Part shown: in pieces, positions 57,577 to 64,000 of the stretch
How the letters are laid out: each line of letters starts with the position of its first letter
How positions within the stretch are numbered: position 1 is the first letter of the stretch
DNA from: Rhynchospora pubera
Lineage: Eukaryota > Streptophyta > Magnoliopsida > Poales > Cyperaceae
Length of the DNA: 64,000 nt
Assembly (NCBI GenBank): GCA_028095005.1
Contig: CM051459.1
Coordinates: forward strand, 18,276,699-18,340,698
Direction: 5' to 3'
The notes under the pieces: generated by a model
Database searches by the model: none
What the model was told of the DNA's origin: nothing
The model's input: the letters and a program-made list of their open reading frames with translations, nothing else
Translations under genes and position numbers: made by a program

Positions 57577-57730
57577 GGCCTTGTTTGGATGGGGTTGGAA
57601 GAAGGAAGAAGGAAGAAGGCCAAAAAAAAATTATAAACAATTCAAACTCTTCACAAAGTTACACACTTCTCAATATTTTTTCTCACTTCTTTCCTTCTTT
57701 TCTTCTTCCCACATCTATCCAAACGAAGCC
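57577..57730. mobile_element. GTTTGGAT-type MITE (~154 bp)
   Basis: Ends GGCCTTGTTTGGATG / CATCTATCCAAACGAAGCC, with GAAGAAGG repeats mirrored by CCTTCTTTTCTTC. Same design as 16090, 29045 and 49373. Small open frames here are by-products. Confidence 0.72.
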
Positions 57731-57877
57731 GTACATGTGCAACACATTTACTGCTCCCTTGCTATAAGCTAAGTGAATTTCTTTCCCCAAAATGGTGAAA
57801 GAGCAATACACTTTCATCTTGTCCCAAAAAAAAAAAAATGGTCAGGAATTTTCTGGCTGAGGCCTTCAACGACAGTA

Positions 57878-59297
57878 CCGAAATTATTTTATACAGGAAT
57901 TCAGACGCAAAAAATTTTAATAGAAAGAATTATTTATTATTTTTTTAATAAGAAGAAAGTTCGAACGCGTTTTATAAAAGCGTACAGTCTCTCTCCTTCG
58001 TACGCGTTTATAAAACGCGCTCGAAGGCTTCGAACGCGTTTTATAAACGGGTAAGAGGAGAGAGCTTCAGTTACACCTGAAAAGGCTGGTCAGACTTTCG
58101 TACGCGTTTATAAAACGTGTTCGGAGCCTTCGAGCGCGTTTTATAAACGGGTAGGAAGGCGTACATTTTTCGAAATTGAGTTATTACCATTTTTTTTCAA
58201 AATTAAAAGAAAAATTAATGTGAAAATTTAAGTTAAATTTATTTTTAAGATTAAGATTAAATTTACAATTTTTAAAATATCACATTTAATTTCATATTAA
58301 TCTTATTTAAAAATGACATTAGAATATTAATTTTGACATTAATATCATTTTGTTTGAATAACTATTAAGAAAGTCACTTAATTTACTGCATTTCTCTTTT
58401 TAATTATTAATTTATGATTTTAAAAACTTTTTTAGTAGTTTAGAGTGATTTTTAGGTTTGCAAACTTTCAAAATGAATTTTGGAGGTCTAGAGAGCGTTT
58501 TTTGGCTCCAAAAATGGTCGTTACGGGGTTTCACCCCGATAACATGTGTAGATCTCGTCGCCAGCTTTCCGGATTGTACTCGATCACCCCAAACAGACCT
58601 TCCTATCAAAAGTTAAGCCTGTTTAAAGTTTTAATGTTCAAAATTATTTTAAAAATTTATATTTTAATTATTTCCATATTATATATTATTTGATTATATA
58701 TGGCTAACATAAAATAAAAAAAAAGTTGAGACTACAATGCAAAAGATAAGTTTGTAAAATTAAATAGTAAAAATACAGGGTCGTCGGCGAATAATCATTC
58801 AAACAAAATGATATTATACACATGTTCAAAAAAAAAAAATATGTGCAATTAAATGCATATAAAATATGTGTGATATATTTGTTATATCTATTTAATACAT
58901 CTTTAATTGGAAATAGAATTTTGAGAATTTTGTAAATATGAAACATGCAGGGATCTTATTGTAAAATATTATTTTTAATAAGTTAAATGTTGCGGTTCGA
59001 ATGAAAAATATGAAAAACTAATAACACGTTTATAAAACGCGCTCGAAGGCTCCGAACTCGTTTTATAAACGCGTACGAAGGTCTGACCAGCCTTTTGAGG
59101 CGTAACTAAAGCTCTCTCCTCTTAACCGTTTATAAAACGCGTTCGAAGCCTTCGAGCGTGTTTTATAAACGCGTACGAAGGAGAGAGACTGTACGCTTTT
59201 ACAAAACGCGTTCGAACTTTCTTCTTATTAAAAAAATAATAATAATTCTTTCTATTAAAATTTTTTGCGTCCGAATTCATGTATAAAATAATTTCGG
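57878..59297. mobile_element. Palindrome-rich MULE fold-back B (1420 bp, 9-bp TSD)
   Basis: Exact 9-bp target duplication ACGACAGTA (57869-57877, 59298-59306). Ends CCGAAATTATTTTATACA / TGTATAAAATAATTTCGG. The outer arms resemble element A (41500), including four TTTATAAAACGCG palindromes (58005-58050, 58105-58152, 59028-59072, 59126-59172) around TTCGA centres. Unlike A, the centre (~58345-58990) is mostly unrelated single-copy sequence, including a GC-richer stretch at 58490-58610, so it is not a simple hairpin. Confidence 0.92.
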
Positions 59298-59309
59298 ACG
59301 ACAGTACAC

Positions 59310-61270
59310 TTAAAAGTTCCTCAAGAAATGGACTAAGCATCCTACCTACCGTGATAAAGCCAAGGCAATGCCATGATCAGCTAATACGGAATATTATCGC
59401 AACAAATAATTGCATCAATATCCATTCAAAATGAGGAGTTTATATATTATGGAACACATCTCGATTTTGACAGAAAAAGAGAAATTAACAAAGCATCCGA
59501 TGTTCGATTGCATCCTACCTGAACTAAAATATTCACAATCCAAAAAAATGAATCCGACTGGGTAGGGACGCACGATAGAAAAAAAATATATATTGAAGAA
59601 TACGGGAAATACTAGTAAAAGTTATTTGTAAAATTAAACAAATAAATAAAATGAGTTGAAGAAATCAATTAAACAGAGAACTTGAATTCTATAATTCGTC
59701 TTGAAAATTATCATAATAAATTTATGTCCTTGTTTTATTTTATTCATAGCTCGTATTATATATATATCTCAACTTAATTATATACCGTTTTTAATAAATA
59801 TTTATATGTCAAAGTCAAATTAATTATATATTTCTTGTTACCGGGTATATTTCTTTTTTCTTATTGTAAACTTTCTTCATGAGATGCATGCATCATATTG
59901 AAATATTATTCGGAAATTTAATATACACTTGTTTTCTTTCCCCAAAATTAATTAATATCGAAACGCCATATTAATTTATATATATAGAGAGAGAGAAAAA
60001 GGAGAAGACTGTTATGTCCCTAAGCAAGCGTATCATGAACGAATAATCTAAGTACAAATCACTTTACATAAAATCTTTCTGTAAATCTCCAATTGATCTC
60101 TCTCGCTTCGTACGTTTCATGTTCCATGCAAAAGGCGATAAGGCTAACTCTGTTTGTATCTTTCTTTGCTAAGATGGCTAAGATGAGTGTAACAGTGTCC
60201 ATATATATGTCCCAGCTGGCATTAAAAAAATAATAAGAGCAGACATATACAAAATGTGAAGGGAACTCTAGTTACACGCCCCATGTCCACTCAAGCCTCA
60301 TCAAGATCCCAAAATGTGAGCCCATACAACTACAGTATACAACTATACATCTTTTACATAGGCTGGCTAGGTGCCAGTGATATGTGTTCTAGGTTCCTGG
60401 TGCATGTGCCTCATCTCTCTCTTACGGATCAGCATGCCCAACAGGAACTGACTAATTTTGGCTGTGCAAAACTTAGTGAAAATTTCTCGGCCAATCTGGC
60501 TGGAATAATGTTATAGACAGTGCTTTTTAACAGAGTCGAGAGATTTTGCATATTAATGCATGACTATCTCGATCTTCCATTATCTAAAGGAAAGAAACTT
60601 CAATGAAGAAAACTTATATATGTTGTAACTTGTGTCGCTTTTGATATCCCATAGCTAGATTACTTATTGCAATGATATAGTTCCATGTAGCTTATCTACT
60701 ATCAACCAACAATGTTAACTGCAAGTGTGAAGTTTGCATTTACTGAAATTAGATTCATCCAAAAACGATCACAAAATAAAAATTACATATTTCTTGTTTA
60801 CTAGTAATAGCTTTCAAAAAGAGATAATAAAGATTGTTTGTAAATATGATTCTCATACTGTATGTAAATGGCACCTATTATATGATCGATGATGAAGACT
60901 CCACGCGCTTGCTAACTTCTAGGTATAGTTAACATTCCTTTTATAATTATCTGCAACTAATCAATCCTCTCTTTTTTTTTTCTATCAGAAGTTCTAGAGC
61001 CCCCTTAGTTAACATTCTTTTTAATTTTTTTCTTGAAGGTGCTATATCCTAACTTTCGTTTCCCTCGAAGCTCTGTCCTTTTCCGTTTGTACAATGAAAT
61101 ATCACTATTTTTTATATTTTCAATTAAATTATTCTTTCTTTGCTGCTATATATACCATAAATAAAAATTATAAACATCTATACATATTATTGGCAAATAA
61201 CAATGTAGGTATGAGTATCCTACCCAGTAGATAGCCGGATGCCACGCATGGATGTGGACTGTGACTCTGT
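59310..61270. other. Spacer, no supported gene
   Basis: AT-rich with a short (GA)n at ~59985. A plus-strand open frame at 60256-60516 (86 codons) lacks an ATG at its start and has no recognised motif. Confidence 0.45.
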
Positions 61271-61274
61271 GAGC

Positions 61275-61448
61275 CATAGTTTTCAATACCCTACCGGCAT
61301 CCATACTGGTCAGTGACCGAAACCAAGTAATTTTCCGAAATTTTCCAGTATTTCCTCTCTAAATATCGGATACCACCATTTCGGCCACCGCTCTGGTATC
61401 CGGTATTACTGAAATTTTTCGGTAAGCAGTAGGGTATTGAAAACACTG
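61275..61448. mobile_element. hAT-type MITE (174 bp, perfect 8-bp TSD)
   Basis: Perfect 8-bp target duplication CTGTGAGC (61267-61274, 61449-61456). Inverted ends CATAGTTTTCAATACCCTAC / GTAGGGTATTGAAAACACTG. The 8-bp target and short inverted ends fit hAT. Confidence 0.9.
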
Positions 61449-62312
61449 CTGTGAGCATGGGTGCAAAAACAGGCACGGAGGGTATGGGCAAAGGCACAGG
61501 TCCGTGGGACATGCATGTGTGCATTTTCTTCCCTTTTTTTTTTCAAAATGCACGAGTTCCTATTATTCATATATATTTATAAATTTTAATAGAACTGTAA
61601 GTCTGTAAGAGGCAGAGTTAAGAGATTTGTATTTTGATAGCTAGCATAAATACTCTTTTTAATACACATGTCATCAACACACAGACAAACTCCGCGGCAT
61701 ATAAAAGCATCACAGATTCACAGTTCGAGCTATATATCATATGATGATGTGGTTTGTCCCAGTGTTATAAATAAAATTAAAAATATCCACTTAAAAAACC
61801 ACCAAATTAATTTTTTTTACATTACATTTTTCCCACCAGCTGTACTTTATCTCCTTTTTTTGTTTCTTCCTTTTAAATATATGCGCATCTCATCTGAAAT
61901 TTAGAAACAAAATCTCAAAAAATAATTAAATTGACTATATATATGTATATCTTCACCTAATTCTTGAAACGTTTCGATTTTAGATTCGTTAGCAGGGGCA
62001 CGAGTATCAAATGGTATGACCATTATTTGATATAAAATATTCTATTAGAAGCTTAAGCCTAGAGGAGCCGAACAAAACTTGCTTGTTGTTTTGTAAATGT
62101 AACTTATATGGTGAACAGTGACAAGCGTCGTCTTCTGTCTTTGGAGGAGAGAAGCACATCATGTGGGTTTGGCTTTAAATGCGGCTGAGTTATCCTTGAG
62201 AGAGGATTTGAAGCACTTGTCCTCTTTGCTTTGAAAAGGATTTATTTAGGATCCAAAGTTCTAGGTACATTTTATGTTCTTTAATTAATGAGATGATCAA
62301 TTCCACCATTTT

Positions 62313-62510
62313 GTGTCCCAGACTGCGACGCACCAAAGAGTTGTTCCAAATAAAAAAACTATTGCAGACAGTGATAACATTTTGGTCCAAAATGACAAAT
62401 ATATTGAAATACCGTTAATTGGTGGCAACACAGAAAAGAATTTGCTTCTAAGAAAAACAAGAGGAGACCATGATAGTCCTCCAAACTCCCAAGTTTCAAT
62501 ATTCGGATGA
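62313..62510 (+). pseudogene. Isolated exon-like ORF, possibly a gene's last exon
   Basis: An open frame of ~65 codons follows an acceptor-like TTTTGTGTCCCAG (to ~62321) and ends in TGA at 62510. The protein (HQRVVPNKKTIADSDNILVQ ... PPNSQVSIFG) has mixed, non-repetitive composition like real coding sequence. No upstream exon was found in the ~1 kb before it. It may be a decayed gene fragment; not recognised. Confidence 0.3.
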
Positions 62511-62519
62511 TTTTGTCAT

Positions 62520-63600
62520 TGAAGATATATATCTAGCTAGCTCCGCTAGCAATATCGATCATTATTTTTTAATTGTTCGGCCTGATTCATTTTTTGCGAT
62601 TAATAATTTTCATATGTGAAATTGAATTCCAAAAACTAATTAAACGCAAAAATTATCTAGGTAATTTTGGCGTGCAAAGTGAATTTTTTTCAATATTTCC
62701 TCCCAGCATTTCGAATGGGCTAATTTTTATTTTGATGAAAGAAAGGGCTACAAATTTAAGATCCATTAAAAACTGATTCAAGTTTAGGATGCTAATAGCT
62801 ACAAACTAATTTAAATTCAAATTGTAGCATATTAAGATATATCAAATAATTCTTATACATGGAAATCGGATGGAGAAAATAAATGAACACTTTTACAATT
62901 ATATGGTTAAATCATGTTTCTACTTTTTTTTGTTAATTAATTAAAGTAAAAATATTATTTAATATTTAAGTAATAAAATGAAACTACTATATGTGATGCA
63001 CATCATTTTATTTATGCCTACCCAAAGAATCTGATTACTTTTAAAAGTTTAGGAGTAAGTTGGTAAGAATGAAAGTTTAAGGAGAGCAACCTTTTTAAAA
63101 ATATTTGAGAATAATAGGCTAAACTTTCTCAAGCAAAACGATAAATTTTGCCGTACATACTATGCATGCAAAATACGCATATATTAAGTTTTACATTTAT
63201 GTTTATCTTTTTTAAAAACTTTTTAAACTTTTTTAAAGTGTGATCCAAACTATTTATTTTTAGGCTCACGGTTACTGGTTAGCTAGTGATCGAGAAAGAG
63301 GAGACTATATAGATTTTCGCTTCATGCATGCACAATCTGGCCGGCTGGCCCCCTTGCTACGCATCAATATTTAAGATAATAGCAAGTTCCAAGTCCCTAG
63401 GAGCCAAACCCTATGAAATTATGTGTAGATGATTGATTTGCTTTGTTTCTTTTTTCATCAATTCATCCCCATTGTTTCCCTGTTTAATTCCCTTGCATTG
63501 CATTTTTTTTTTCTTTGAGAACCGATCCTAGCTATTAGATCTTGGTGTGTGTACTGTACTGTGTACATATTGGACTTTCTAGGCCACCATGGGTCCCACA
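62520..63600. other. AT-rich spacer, no gene seen
   Basis: No long open frame with coding character and no bounded repeat was found. Confidence 0.5.
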
Positions 63601-63654
63601 AGAATTATCTATTTGGGAACAGCCGAACAGGCACGGCCGTCAAAGGAGGATTCG

Positions 63655-63915
63655 TCGACGTTTTCCGTAGCTGTTGTGTTCAAAACACAATGTCTAACGG
63701 TACGATTTTTTATTTTGTTTTACTAAACGGAACGGTAACGAAATATATTTCGTTATATGTTTATGTGGTATACTGTTGAAATTTGGTCATTCTGTCATAT
63801 TCAGTTCAAACGGAACAAATAACGGAACGTCCGGTATGTTTTATTATCGAAACGGAACGTCGAAACAAACGGTTAATTTCGTTTCCGTTTGACACGTTTG
63901 ACAGGCCTACGAATA
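63655..63915. repeat. AAACGGAACG-type degenerate repeat (hAT-like)
   Basis: Many copies of AAACGGAACG and relatives; the right part ends CGTTTGACAGGCCTA, like a hAT-type end (TAGGCCTGTCA read inward). The left end was not closed. Confidence 0.5.
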
Positions 63916-64000
63916 GGCGAACAGCTGACCTTCCCTCATTTTTTTCCCATTTTGCTGGGCTTAAATTGGTTGTGGTACGATGATTTTCCATTTCGGCCGA

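Noticed and set aside
60256..60516. 86-codon plus-strand open frame
   Set aside because: No ATG at its start, no motif, no splice or promoter support.

Overview
This is a 64 kb piece of a flowering-plant nuclear genome, probably a eudicot (inferred). It is AT-rich, has spliced genes with GT-AG introns, and is packed with plant transposon superfamilies. Nothing bacterial, plastid or viral was seen. Three host genes are supported, all on the minus strand and with introns: a type-1 non-specific lipid transfer protein (17263-17905, complete), an alpha/beta-hydrolase (24564-26459, first exon not found) and a seven-exon RING-type E3 ubiquitin ligase (35198-39711, complete, 680 codons). I found no common pathway linking them; they are islands between transposons.

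Layout. 1-4200: decayed 3' half of a Ty1/copia element of Angela type with its 3' LTR. 4201-8150: AT-rich spacer with two fold-back MITEs. 8194-11679: full-length RTE-clade LINE on the minus strand, with a perfect 20-bp target duplication and one in-frame stop. 12-20 kb: a segmental duplication (about 13.06-15.6 and 18.8-19.8 kb) flanking the LTP gene; one copy took a 1452-bp solo LTR. 20872-23325: MULE-like element with ~200-bp GC-rich terminal inverted repeats. 24-26.5 kb: hydrolase. 26768-28392: 1.6-kb fold-back element. 30.4-34858: region ending in a canonical Helitron 3' terminus. 35-40 kb: RING gene with a hAT MITE in an intron. 41-48.8 kb: a Mutator-type MITE, a 1428-bp palindrome-rich MULE fold-back, nested LTR relics, and a fold-back element containing a second MITE. 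50299-57283: a 7-kb CACTA element carrying a multi-exon Ulp1-like (C48) protease gene, a transposase remnant and, between them, a retroelement-like segment with an intact 433-aa ORF and dense short palindromes. 57878-59297: a second copy of the palindrome-rich MULE. 59.3-64 kb: mostly empty, with small hAT-type repeats.

The most distinctive signals are the palindrome-based elements. Two MULE fold-backs with perfect 9-bp target duplications each carry four ~56-bp perfect or near-perfect palindromes. A family of ~400-bp MITEs shares a core but has different outer ends. Several LTR-like segments carry pairs of palindromes whose position is conserved but whose sequence is not.

Exon limits were read by eye from splice consensus, reading-frame phase and protein-family motifs. 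Protein-family names come from recalled family motifs, not from searches.
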